Source of the DNA: Tolypothrix bouteillei VB521301
GTDB taxonomy: Bacteria; Cyanobacteriota; Cyanobacteriia; Cyanobacteriales; Nostocaceae
Assembly: GCF_000760695.4 (NCBI RefSeq)
Contig: NZ_JHEG04000001.1
Coordinates: 5,338,204-5,402,203, forward strand
Length of the DNA stretch: 64,000 nt
Direction: 5' to 3'
In this document: in pieces, positions 38,423 through 45,959 of the stretch
How positions within the stretch are numbered: the first letter of the stretch is position 1
Layout of the letters: every line of letters begins with the position of its first letter
The notes under the pieces: generated by a model
The model's database searches: none
Told to the model about the DNA's origin: nothing
Seen by the model: only the letters and a program-made list of their open reading frames with translations
Made by a program: the position numbers and the translations under genes

Positions 38423-38896
38423 GTGATCGATCCCCTTTTTTGGCTGGGACTGTCTATACTTCTAGTTGCCGCTAGCCTCACTGCGGTTTTGGTAGCGGCT
38501 CTACCCGCATTGCTAGAAGTAGCTCGGGCAGCCCGGAGTGCAGAAAAATTATTTGATACCCTTTCAAGAGAGTTACCACCAACTCTAGAAGCCATTCGTC
38601 TGACTAGCTTAGAAATCACCGATTTAACCGACGATGTCAGTGAAGGAGTAAAAAGCGCCGGTCAAGTTGTCAAGCAAGTCGATCAAAGTCTGGATAACGC
38701 CAAGCAACAAGCGCAAAATGTTCAAGCTAGCACTCGCAGTATTATGGTTGGGATGAAAGCAGCTTGGAAAACCTTTACACGTCCAAAATCTTCAAGAAGA
38801 ACTGTCGATCGCCTACCTCAATCTCAGAAAGCGCCACTGTCATTGCGAGAACGAGAAGCAATCAGACAAGAGAATCGACGCATCAGTGACCAGTAA
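38423..38896 (+). CDS. DUF948-like membrane-anchored coiled-coil protein
   Basis: A 157-residue product from a GTG at 38423, 14 bases after the YtxH gene. An N-terminal helix (PLFWLGLSILLVAASLTAVLVAALP) is followed by a long amphipathic stretch resembling DUF948 (SAEKLFDTLSRELPPTLEAIRLTSLEITDLTDDVSEGVKSAGQVVKQVDQSL) and a basic tail. YtxH plus DUF948 pairs are frequent, which suggests a shared role at the membrane. Confidence 0.82.
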   Translation: MIDPLFWLGLSILLVAASLTAVLVAALPALLEVARAARSAEKLFDTLSRELPPTLEAIRLTSLEITDLTDDVSEGVKSAGQVVKQVDQSLDNAKQQAQNVQASTRSIMVGMKAAWKTFTRPKSSRRTVDRLPQSQKAPLSLREREAIRQENRRISDQ

Positions 38897-38982
38897 TTAG
38901 TAACGAGCGATCGGTAATTCATTAATTTCTACATATAACTTAATATTTAGGGATTGAACGGTGTCAATAATAACGGGTCACC

Positions 38983-39141
38983 ATGATTCTGTGGCTTTTC
39001 GCTCTGTACCTAAGCGCTCATTTAGTCAAGAAAATGCGCCAAATGACGAAGCAGGCAAAAGATACATATGCCAATACAGTTAACCAATCTTGCCAGCTAC
39101 CGGAAAGTGCCATAACAATCAAGTCATTAATTCTCAGTTAA
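38983..39141 (+). CDS. Possible 52-codon small membrane ORF
   Basis: ATG at 38983: MILWLFALYLSAHLVKKMRQ, then MTKQAKDTYANTVNQSCQLP and a short hydrophobic end. The N-terminus resembles a short helix followed by basic residues and a helical segment. It sits downstream of the YtxH/DUF948 pair, same strand. No ribosome site of note. Low confidence; a chance frame is possible. Confidence 0.3.
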   Translation: MILWLFALYLSAHLVKKMRQMTKQAKDTYANTVNQSCQLPESAITIKSLILS

Positions 39142-39301
39142 TAATACCCAGTTATCGGTCGATGTTCGCCGATTACTAGTCTATTTGATTTAGGGTGTTA
39201 GATTAGATTAAAGTTAAAAAGTGTAAAGAAGTATCACTTTTCCCGTACTCTTTTAAAACAACTTGTTCACTGTTACTGGATATAACCGTATAAAAAAGCT
39301 T

Positions 39302-40111
39302 ATGCAGCATAGTGTTTGGCGGCGGTTTTTGGCATTTGCGGCAGTATTGTTTTTAGCCGGATCGATTTGGATAGCGCATTCTCCCAACGCATACGCTTAT
39401 GACAATCCCGAGTTACTACCGGATACCCCAACCCCAGTCGTAGACTTAGCTAAATCGCTCAACAGCATTCAAGAAGAGAAGCTTGTCAAAGACTTAGACA
39501 AATTTGAAGCCGACACGGGTTGGAAACTGCGAGTGTTAACACAGTACGATCGCACCCCAGGTCGTGCAGTCATCAACTTTTGGGGCTTAGACGATAAAAG
39601 CGTTTTACTTGTTGCTGACTCCCGTGGCGGAAATATTTTGAGCTTTAGTGTTGGTGACGCAGTTTATGAATTACTACCACGTACTTTTTGGATAGAATTG
39701 CAGACCCGCTTTGGAAACCTGTACTTTGTGAGAGAACAAGGCGAAGACCAAGCTATTCTTCAAGCGATGGAGACCGTGAAAACTTGCTTGGTGCAAGGAG
39801 GTTGTGGCGTTGTTCCGGGATTACCGCGAGAGCAGTGGATTCTCACTTTAATTACTTCTACCATTGGAGGTATTATCTGTGGGTTCGCCGCTCAGCCTCG
39901 ACGTGAAGGAGAGATCATTGCTTGGCAGTGGGCTTTAATTTTCTCACCTTTGTGGGGCATTTTATTTCTTGCCTTTGGTATCGGACCGGTTGTCACCAGA
40001 ACAAGCGATTGGTTACCCGTGATTCGTAACATTGCAGGGTTTTTCATCGGCGCTTTGGTGGCTTACTTGTCTCTAGTTTTCAGTCGTTCTTCTCCCAGTG
40101 CTGAGTCTTAG
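39302..40111 (+). CDS. psb32: TPM-domain protein, Psb32-like
   Basis: A 269-residue protein from the ATG at 39302 (the frame also opens at a TTG at 39263). It starts with a signal or membrane helix (RFLAFAAVLFLAGSIWIAHSPNAYA), then a TPM domain (LPDTPTPVVDLAKSLNSIQEEKLVKDLDKFEADTGWKLRVLTQYDRTPG..VADSRGGNILSFSVGDAVYELLPRTFW), and two or three C-terminal helices (LITSTIGGIICGFAA, ALIFSPLWGILFLAFGIG, IAGFFIGALVAYLSLV). Psb32 protects PSII from photodamage and helps its repair in cyanobacteria (recalled). Confidence 0.88.
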   Translation: MQHSVWRRFLAFAAVLFLAGSIWIAHSPNAYAYDNPELLPDTPTPVVDLAKSLNSIQEEKLVKDLDKFEADTGWKLRVLTQYDRTPGRAVINFWGLDDKSVLLVADSRGGNILSFSVGDAVYELLPRTFWIELQTRFGNLYFVREQGEDQAILQAMETVKTCLVQGGCGVVPGLPREQWILTLITSTIGGIICGFAAQPRREGEIIAWQWALIFSPLWGILFLAFGIGPVVTRTSDWLPVIRNIAGFFIGALVAYLSLVFSRSSPSAES

Positions 40112-40521
40112 TTAAAAAATACAGACATTGAAAAACCCGCGCAGGCGGGTTTCGCCTGTATAGCCGTGATTTCCAATCACTTGGTATCAAACCGAAAACA
40201 GAAGGATAATGTGAAGGATACCCCAAGATACCAACGGGGGCTTTGGGGTCTCCACGAAGTGGGGTTGGGGGGAAACCTCTTCCGGGTATGTCCTTACGGA
40301 CACGCTACGCGTTGCTGTACCTCCTACACAGACGCTACGCGTTGCCCATATGCCCGCAAGGGCTATACACCAATCGCTAGGGCGTGGGAAACCCTCGTCC
40401 TTTGCCTCGATTCACCGCACGGCACTTCTCTCCGTACCACAGGATTTGTATTCAATCAAAATCATATGAATCACGAATAAAAGCTGCTAAGCTGTTAGCT
40501 AAAAGCTGACTGCTGATAGCT
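40112..40521. repeat. Repeat-rich intergenic region before cobH
   Basis: No gene. It holds GGCGGGTTTCGCC (40142-40155), then CCTTACGGACACGCTACGCG (40291-40310), ACAGACGCTACGCGTTGCCC (40328-40347) and GCCCGCAAGGGCTATAC (40352-40368), the same dispersed palindromic modules as at 23760-24036. A 104-codon plus frame is repeat-derived. Confidence 0.75.
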
Positions 40522-41136
40522 ATGGAATGGCATATAACTGACGCTCAAAGTTTGGCAATCATCGACTCAGAAATGGGGGAGCATATATTTTCACCCGCAG
40601 AGTACGAACTTGTCCGTCGGGTGGTTTTCGCTACAGCAGACTTTGAGTATAAATCTTTAATTCGCTTTTCTGAACGTGCTTTGCAGGCTGCAGCCGCCGC
40701 ACTAGCAGCACGCACGACAATTGTAGTAGATGTTCAAATGGTGCAAGTCGGTATTATTCAAGCCATTCAAACGACCTTTGCCAATCCCGTGTATTGCAGT
40801 ATGGACTTCTACACTCATCCTCAAAAAGAAAAAACTCGCGCTGCGTCGGGGATGGAGACTCTAGCCAAGCGATACCCAGAGGGAATATTTGTAGTCGGTC
40901 AATCTCAAACTGCCCTGATAACACTTGTCGATCTCATTGAATCTGAGGAAATCAGACCAGCTTTGATCGTTGCTACACCCGCCGGATTTTTAGATGTGGA
41001 TGTTGCAAAAGAACGTTTGCGAGAATCTTTAGTTCCCAACATCACAATTGACAGCCGTAAGGGAAATGCTGTTGTAGCAGTTGCTACAGTTGATGGACTC
41101 GTAGACTTAGCTTGGCAAGCTTATGGGAAATTATGA
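40522..41136 (+). CDS. cobH: Precorrin-8X methylmutase
   Basis: A 204-residue enzyme that moves a methyl group from C-11 to C-12 of precorrin-8X to give hydrogenobyrinate. Conserved stretches are FATADFEYKSLIRFSERA, DVQMVQVGI and GQSQTALITLVDLIE, with PALIVATPAGFLDVDVAKERL. It is not in a cobalamin operon here; the neighbouring genes are unrelated. ATG at 40522 follows a short TAGCTGATAGCT repeat. Confidence 0.94.
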   Translation: MEWHITDAQSLAIIDSEMGEHIFSPAEYELVRRVVFATADFEYKSLIRFSERALQAAAAALAARTTIVVDVQMVQVGIIQAIQTTFANPVYCSMDFYTHPQKEKTRAASGMETLAKRYPEGIFVVGQSQTALITLVDLIESEEIRPALIVATPAGFLDVDVAKERLRESLVPNITIDSRKGNAVVAVATVDGLVDLAWQAYGKL

Positions 41137-41222
41137 ATTAAGAATTATGAATTATGAAACGAGTGAGTATCTTTTTCATAATTCATCATTCATAATTCAT
41201 AATTCTTACATCATTCATAATT
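41137..41222. repeat. AATTATGAATTATGA / CATAATTCATAATTC repeat
   Basis: Short direct units on both arms form an AT-rich inverted pair between convergent cobH and the minus-strand gene. Related to the prmC-tsaC repeat at 4789-4862. Confidence 0.7.
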
Positions 41223-41897
41223 CTTACGGCGGCGGCGCGGTCTGTCTGAATATTTATCGCGCAAGCGGCGACTGACTTCGCTAAAAAAGTCCCTTCGTAT
41301 GAGGGGATAATCGCTAACCCATATATCACGACTGGGAATGTAAATGTCGGAAATTTCTTCAATTCTGCTCAAATCCGGTTTATTTGATGCAACTACCATT
41401 TCTACCAATTGATTTCGAGCTATAACTTTGTAAGAAACTCGTAATGGTGCTTTGTATTCAGCAGTGAATCCCGATTCATCACCGACTTCTATGTTAATTC
41501 GTTTTTCTCGGTTTTCTATAATAACTAAATCACCTTTGTTATCCACAGTTTCTTGTTTACCGAGCACCTCTTCTGTAATCCAGAAATCCAGAATCCGTCC
41601 CTGGAAAAATCCACTATATTTATAACGGCGATATTTTGCATTCCGCATACTTGCCCAAAATACAGGTGCCCACAGCCAATAAAGAGCGCCAATCAGCCCT
41701 ATGAGAAATAGTATGGGAGTTAATTCACTCACTCCAAAAAGGACTCTTATCAGTAAAACAACAGCTGCTGCTACTACAGAAATAAGCAGCCGTTGTAAAA
41801 ATTCTGGAAATTTTCCCCAGTAATACTTGTACTGCGGACCTGTAGCAATGAGAGGAACAAGTTGTTCAAATTTCTGGCGGGTCAGTGGGACTATCAT
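41211..41897 (-). CDS. Conserved cyanobacterial membrane protein of unknown function
   Basis: A 228-residue protein with two close helices (about residues 34-52 LLISVVAAAVVLLIRVLFG and 57-80 LTPILFLIGLIGALYWLWAPVFW), then a soluble domain (YRRYKYSGFFQGRILDFWITEEVLGKQETVDNKGDLVIIENREKRINIEVGDESGF) and a basic end (RPRRRRKNYE). I recall homologues carrying the doubtful label 'phosphate ABC transporter permease', but no permease motif is present. It follows dapB on the same strand by 21 bases, so they are probably one transcription unit. Confidence 0.82.
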   Translation of the reverse strand: MIVPLTRQKFEQLVPLIATGPQYKYYWGKFPEFLQRLLISVVAAAVVLLIRVLFGVSELTPILFLIGLIGALYWLWAPVFWASMRNAKYRRYKYSGFFQGRILDFWITEEVLGKQETVDNKGDLVIIENREKRINIEVGDESGFTAEYKAPLRVSYKVIARNQLVEMVVASNKPDLSRIEEISDIYIPSRDIWVSDYPLIRRDFFSEVSRRLRDKYSDRPRRRRKNYE

Positions 41898-41918
41898 GCG
41901 TGATTCTGGATTTGAGAT

Positions 41919-42749
41919 TTATAAAATTTTTTCTAATCCATATACTAACGACTTTAACTGCAAGACTTTGCGAATTGCTAGTAGTACTCCCGGCATATAA
42001 CAAGCGCGATCGCTAGTATCGTGTCTGAGGGTATATATTTGACCTGCTGCGCCAAAAATCACTTCCTGGTGAGCTATTAACCCCGGTAACCTAACGCTGT
42101 GGATTCTAATACCTTCTCCACCTTGACTTCCCCTTGCTCCTGGTAATTTCTCTGTTTCTTCCACAAGAGGTGTGTTAAATTCTTTACCCATTTCCGCCAG
42201 CAATTGAGCCGTTTGAATTGCCGTACCGCTCGGCGCATCTGCTTTTTGATTGTGATGCAGTTCTATAATTTCAACATGATCGAAATAGTGGGATGCAGTG
42301 ACTGCAGCTTGTTGTAGCAGTACCATTCCAATAGAAAAGTTGGGAATAATCAGACAGCCAGTACTGGCTTTATCCGCAAATTCTGCTAACTCACTAATTT
42401 GTTCTTGAGTTAGCCCGGTGGTTCCAACGACAGGACGAACACCATAAGCGATCGCACTGCGTATATTATCATAAACCGATTTGGGATGAGTAAAATCTAC
42501 CATCACTCCTGGCTGTTTTTCCTGTGCTGCAAATGCCAGCATGGGTTCGAGTTGATTGGTGATGGGAATTTCCAAAGGTTCTGTTAAACCTGCAAGTTCA
42601 CCTGCGTCTTTACCTTGAAGTTCCACACTGGTATCAATAGCACCTACAAGATTCATATCGGATGCTTGTGCTACTGCTTTAACGACCTCACGACCCATTT
42701 TGCCGCCAGCACCAATAACAACGACTGGAATAGGAGATTGATTTGACAT
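41919..42749 (-). CDS. dapB: Dihydrodipicolinate reductase
   Basis: A 276-residue NAD(P)H-dependent enzyme in lysine and meso-diaminopimelate synthesis. It shows the nucleotide loop [14 protein letters not shown], the central TTGLTQEQ, and the catalytic and substrate motif [15 protein letters not shown], ending with ...[24 protein letters not shown]. Length is standard. It would feed DAP to peptidoglycan. First gene of a two-gene unit with the following membrane protein. Confidence 0.97.
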   Translation of the reverse strand: MSNQSPIPVVVIGAGGKMGREVVKAVAQASDMNLVGAIDTSVELQGKDAGELAGLTEPLEIPITNQLEPMLAFAAQEKQPGVMVDFTHPKSVYDNIRSAIAYGVRPVVGTTGLTQEQISELAEFADKASTGCLIIPNFSIGMVLLQQAAVTASHYFDHVEIIELHHNQKADAPSGTAIQTAQLLAEMGKEFNTPLVEETEKLPGARGSQGGEGIRIHSVRLPGLIAHQEVIFGAAGQIYTLRHDTSDRACYMPGVLLAIRKVLQLKSLVYGLEKIL

Positions 42750-43243
42750 AGTTTTCAGTATGCTTCTTATATCATCTAATGAGTAGCTATTTTATCAGCT
42801 TGCTATATATCGAAGATTATAATTCCTACTCAATTAGACCAATACTTTAGGAACTTAGTTAATGTAGAGTGGGTCAATGCCTTAAACTCTCAGTTCCAAC
42901 AACTGTATCTTTCACTATTAATTGGTTGAATGTGCATGCGCTTACCTGTTAAGCTAAAGACAAACTGACATTATAGAAAGTCAACTCAAAAGTAAAGTTC
43001 AGTAAAAACACAGAGGTATTGCAATTGTTCATTTCAGGTGTGTCTTCCTCTGTTTTAAATTCTTTTCAATTTTTCTGAATTTATGCTATGGACGTGGGAA
43101 ATTGCCTCTGCTAAAATGATGCCTACTCTATTAGTGCTATCTATAATCGGTTGGAGAACTTTGCACAAAAAATACTGAAACAATCATATTAATGTGAAAA
43201 GATTAATGCCAGACCGTATATAGTGACTTACATTTTTCAGTAA
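42750..43243. other. Gene-free divergent region
   Basis: 494 bases between dapB (minus) and the secreted-protein gene (plus). A CAGAGG...CCTCTG stem (about 43009-43058) surrounds a 30-base loop. Otherwise AT-rich. No coding frame supported. Confidence 0.5.
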
Positions 43244-43624
43244 ATGAACAAGAAATTTGCCCTTACATTACTTTCCAGTCCCGTACTGTTTTCATCTGTC
43301 CTGTCATTGGTCATGATGACCCAGCCAGCTAGAGCAAGTGAAACAGTGAATTCTACAGGAACTCAAACTTCCTGTGTCAAAAATCCTCATGCACCAACTC
43401 CTAAGTTGGTCTGTATGAAGGTTAGCAAAGTTGCTCAGGCTCCATCTACTCGTTCTTCTGTAGAATTTGCTGCGTCTGGAGGAGAACAAAACCAACAGAA
43501 CCCATCTGCTGAGTTTAACTTCACAGAGGAAGAAAGCGATACAGCAGTTGCTATGTTTGGCTGCGATTGTCCGGCATGTATCAATGCTGTCCGTCAAATG
43601 AGAGGTTTGCCTCCTGCTGTGTAG
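43244..43624 (+). CDS. Secreted protein with C-terminal CxCxxC motif
   Basis: A 126-residue protein with an N-terminal signal peptide (KKFALTLLSSPVLFSSVLSLVMMTQPARA|SE). A Cys pair sits in TQTSCVKNPHAPTPKLVCMKV, and a C-terminal region FGCDCPACINAVRQMRGLPPAV holds C-x-C-x-x-C. The motif suggests disulfides or a metal site outside the cytosol. I do not know a characterised homologue. It is followed by a perfect terminator hairpin. Confidence 0.8.
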   Translation: MNKKFALTLLSSPVLFSSVLSLVMMTQPARASETVNSTGTQTSCVKNPHAPTPKLVCMKVSKVAQAPSTRSSVEFAASGGEQNQQNPSAEFNFTEEESDTAVAMFGCDCPACINAVRQMRGLPPAV

Positions 43625-43671
43625 GTTGGAAAACGAACCATCATTTCTCAGTCGCGTCCCCATAAGTGACA

Positions 43672-43710
43672 GTTTAAAACCCCACTTCTCCAAGAAGTGG
43701 GGTTTTAAAC
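43672..43710. terminator. Strong bidirectional terminator
   Basis: A perfect 18-bp inverted repeat: left arm at 43672-43689 (GTTTAAAACCCCACTTCT), loop CCA, right arm at 43693-43710. GC core with A/T ends. Serves the convergent secreted-protein gene and psaK. Confidence 0.9.
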
Positions 43711-43738
43711 TGCAAATCAAAACTAACGTTGCAAACGA

Positions 43739-44002
43739 CTAGAGCCTACCAAGATTGTGCAATCCTAAGATAATACCAGCGCCTAAGATATGACCGAAGG
43801 CAGTTGTTGCTAACAGCCCAGGTATACCAAAACCACCAAAGAAATTAGATGCGGGTAGTTGGGGCTCTGCATTAGGGTATTTAATGCTGGATTTACCAAA
43901 CGCGATCGCTGCAATGTTACTGATAATCATGATTATCCCAACAGTGGGACTCCATACCAAAGGTGTTGTAGCGACAGTAGCTAGTAAAGTAGACGTCAAC
44001 AC
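43739..44002 (-). CDS. psaK: PsaK, photosystem I subunit X
   Basis: An 87-residue PsaK with two helices: TPLVWSPTVGIIMIISNIAAIAFG and GIPGLLATTAFGHILGAGIILGLHNLG, joined by a basic loop KSSIKYPNAEPQLPASNFFG. PsaK sits at the PSI edge and takes part in phycobilisome energy transfer and in state changes. The start is a GTG at 44002 with a GGAG-type ribosome site (complement of CTCC at about 44011-44014). Far from psaFJ and psaL, as usual for cyanobacteria. Confidence 0.94.
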   Translation of the reverse strand: MLTSTLLATVATTPLVWSPTVGIIMIISNIAAIAFGKSSIKYPNAEPQLPASNFFGGFGIPGLLATTAFGHILGAGIILGLHNLGRL

Positions 44003-44098
44003 TTGGCTTTCTCCTTACTATTATTGATGAATGATTAAAACTCCCATGTGAATTAATTATCAAGAAAATCTATCCTAAGTTTGATTTTGCATAATTTT

Positions 44099-44116
44099 TT
44101 TACATTTATTGTCATT
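44099..44116. promoter_or_regulatory. HLR1-like box upstream of psaK (weak)
   Basis: TTTACATT-TA-TTGTCATT resembles the RpaB HLR1 site (two TTTACATT-type octamers two bases apart). One half is a full match and the other a 6/8 match. About 97 bases upstream of the psaK start, where psa gene HLR1 sites are often found. The match is weak and not tested. Confidence 0.25.
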
Positions 44117-44235
44117 GCTTAATGTGAACATGGGTGATAAGTAGGAGCGTAACGCCTTACGCTCGTAAATGGTGAGTGGCGTCTCAGATAATCTAAACTC
44201 GATGTAATATCGCTCGTTATGTCTTGTCTCGTGTT

Positions 44236-44658
44236 ATGTCCTCGACTCTCGATTCCTTACCGCCCAATCTTGCTAAAATCGTACAGCGCTTTCAAAGGTC
44301 TTCTGACCAAAAGCGTCGTTACGAGCAGCTCATTTGGTATGGTCAGAAACTGAGCGAACTTCCAGAATCTGATAAAATACCAGAAAACAAAGTCCCTGGA
44401 TGCGTTTCTCAAGTGTACGTCACTGCCAAACAGGAAGACGGGAAAGTTGTCTTCCAAGGTGATTCTGATTCTCAATTAACAAAAGGCTTGGTAGGGCTTT
44501 TAATTGAAGGGTTAAATGGTCTCACTCCTAGTGAAATTGTGCAACTGACTCCAGATTTTATTCAAGAAACAGGTTTAAACGTTAGTTTGACACCTTCTCG
44601 TGCTAACGGATTTTACAATATTTTTAAAACAATGCAAAAAAAAGCGTTGGAGTGTTAG
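44236..44658 (+). CDS. sufE: SufE, cysteine desulfurase-activating protein
   Basis: A 140-residue SufE from the ATG at 44236. The active-site Cys lies in NKVPGCVSQVYV, preceded by KRRYEQLIWYGQKLSELPES. SufE takes persulfide sulfur from SufS and passes it to SufB for Fe-S cluster building. C-terminal LTPSRANGFYNIFKTMQKKA is normal. The start at 44236 is preferred over a TTG at 44224. Confidence 0.94.
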   Translation: MSSTLDSLPPNLAKIVQRFQRSSDQKRRYEQLIWYGQKLSELPESDKIPENKVPGCVSQVYVTAKQEDGKVVFQGDSDSQLTKGLVGLLIEGLNGLTPSEIVQLTPDFIQETGLNVSLTPSRANGFYNIFKTMQKKALEC

Positions 44659-44660
44659 TT

Positions 44661-44840
44661 AATGGCTAATGGCTGATGGCTAATGGCTAATGGCTAATTG
44701 CTAATTGCTAATGGCTAATTGCTAATGGCTAATGGCTAATGGCTGATGGCTAATGGCTAATGGCTAATGGCTAATGGCTAATGGCTAATGGCTAATGGCT
44801 AATGGCTGATGGCTAATGGCTGATGGCTAATGGCTGATGG
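44661..44840. repeat. Long TAATGGC heptamer array (STRR)
   Basis: About 180 bases of tandem GGCTAAT units with some GGCTGAT and TTGCTAA variants, beginning at the sufE stop. The longest array in the window. Confidence 0.95.
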
Positions 44841-44879
44841 TGAGTCTAGAGCAAAGTAGGTGGGTTTCCCACCGGGACT

Positions 44880-44936
44880 GACGTATAGCCCTGTCGGTAG
44901 AGCTTTCCATCCCGTAGCGCCTCCGTAAGGAGATAA
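44880..44936. repeat. Dispersed palindromic module between STRR arrays
   Basis: GACGTATAGCCCTGTCGGTAGAGC... and CGTAGCGCCTCCGTAAGGAG resemble the GC-rich modules at 23760-23880 and 40290-40370. It is flanked on both sides by oppositely oriented heptamer arrays. Confidence 0.65.
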
Positions 44937-44964
44937 GGCTAATGGTAGTTGTTAGTAGAAGAAA

Positions 44965-45024
44965 AAATTAGCAATTAGCAATTAGCAATTAGCAATTAGC
45001 AATTAGCAATTAGCAATTAGCAAT
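44965..45024. repeat. AATTAGC heptamer array
   Basis: About eight AATTAGC units just before the hydrolase start. They are roughly the reverse complement of the TAATGGC/GCTAATT array at 44661-44840, so the two form an inverted pair around the module between them. Confidence 0.9.
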
Positions 45025-45040
45025 TAACAAAGGTAAAATT

Positions 45041-45955
45041 ATGTCAACCAATGTGTTATCTGCGTCTACTAATAGTGAAATCGGTGGAGTTGTTCGAGAA
45101 TTTACTTGGCAGTGGGAAAATCAACAAATTCGTGTGGTTTATGAAAGTTTGGGTACAGGTTCTCCACTCCTACTGCTTCCAGCTTTTAGCACTGTTTCTA
45201 TGCGCTCGGAAATGGGGGAAATCGGTAAACTGCTGTCTCCCTATTTTCAAGTGACTGCTGTCGATTGGCCCGGTTTTGGTCAATCTTCACGACTTCCAGT
45301 TGATTACCAACCCGCTTTATATCAGCAGTTTTTATACGATTTCGTGACTTCTGTATTTAATAAGCCAGTCACAATTATTGCAGCCGGTCACAGTACAGCT
45401 TATGTTCTTCAAGTTGCAAACAAAATACCGACAGCATTCTCACGGATTGTCTTGGTAGCTCCAACTTGGCGCGGTCCCTTACCTACCATGGGTGTCAACA
45501 GCCAAGTGGCTGGAATCTTTCGAGGAATGGTGCGATCGCCCATCATCGGACAACTTCTTTATAAGCTCAACACTGTTCCATCTTTCTTGAGTTTGATGTA
45601 CCGTCGCCATGTCTATGTGGATGAAGCAAAACTTACACCAAGCTTCATTCAGTACAAATGGAACAATACTCAACGACCGGGAGCAAGATTTGCACCAGCT
45701 GCGTTTGTGACTGGTAATCTCGACGCAGTGAATAACCAAGATGATTTTTTGACGCTGGCGAAGAATCTGTCTGTTCCCTTGATGGTTGTTATTGGAGAAT
45801 CTAGCCCATCCAAATCCCGTGCTGAGATGAATGCTTTGGCTGAGTTACCGGGAGTGCAATCGACTGTTTTACCGGGTTCTTTGGGTATGCATGAGGAATA
45901 TCCGTCTGCGATTGTAGAAGCAATTCGGGATTTTTTATTGTTGAATTACAACTAA
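45041..45955 (+). CDS. Alpha/beta hydrolase with GHSTA elbow
   Basis: A 304-residue alpha/beta-hydrolase-fold protein. Strand LLLLPAFSTVSMRSEMGEIG holds the oxyanion region; VDWPGFGQSSRLP follows. The nucleophile elbow is AAGHSTAYVLQ, GHSxA rather than the usual GHSxG. The acid and His residues appear near VIGESSPSKS and LGMHEEYPSAI. Cap helices at about 155-220. Substrate unknown. The start ATG at 45041 follows AAAGGTAAAATT. Confidence 0.85.
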   Translation: MSTNVLSASTNSEIGGVVREFTWQWENQQIRVVYESLGTGSPLLLLPAFSTVSMRSEMGEIGKLLSPYFQVTAVDWPGFGQSSRLPVDYQPALYQQFLYDFVTSVFNKPVTIIAAGHSTAYVLQVANKIPTAFSRIVLVAPTWRGPLPTMGVNSQVAGIFRGMVRSPIIGQLLYKLNTVPSFLSLMYRRHVYVDEAKLTPSFIQYKWNNTQRPGARFAPAAFVTGNLDAVNNQDDFLTLAKNLSVPLMVVIGESSPSKSRAEMNALAELPGVQSTVLPGSLGMHEEYPSAIVEAIRDFLLLNYN

Positions 45956-45959
45956 TGTG

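Noticed and set aside
40166..40480. 104-codon frame before cobH
   Set aside because: Repeat-derived; encodes Cys/Arg-rich low-complexity sequence typical of the palindromic modules.
44661..45024. Possible CRISPR-like array
   Set aside because: The unit is a 7-base tandem repeat without spacers, which is STRR, not CRISPR. No cas genes are seen.
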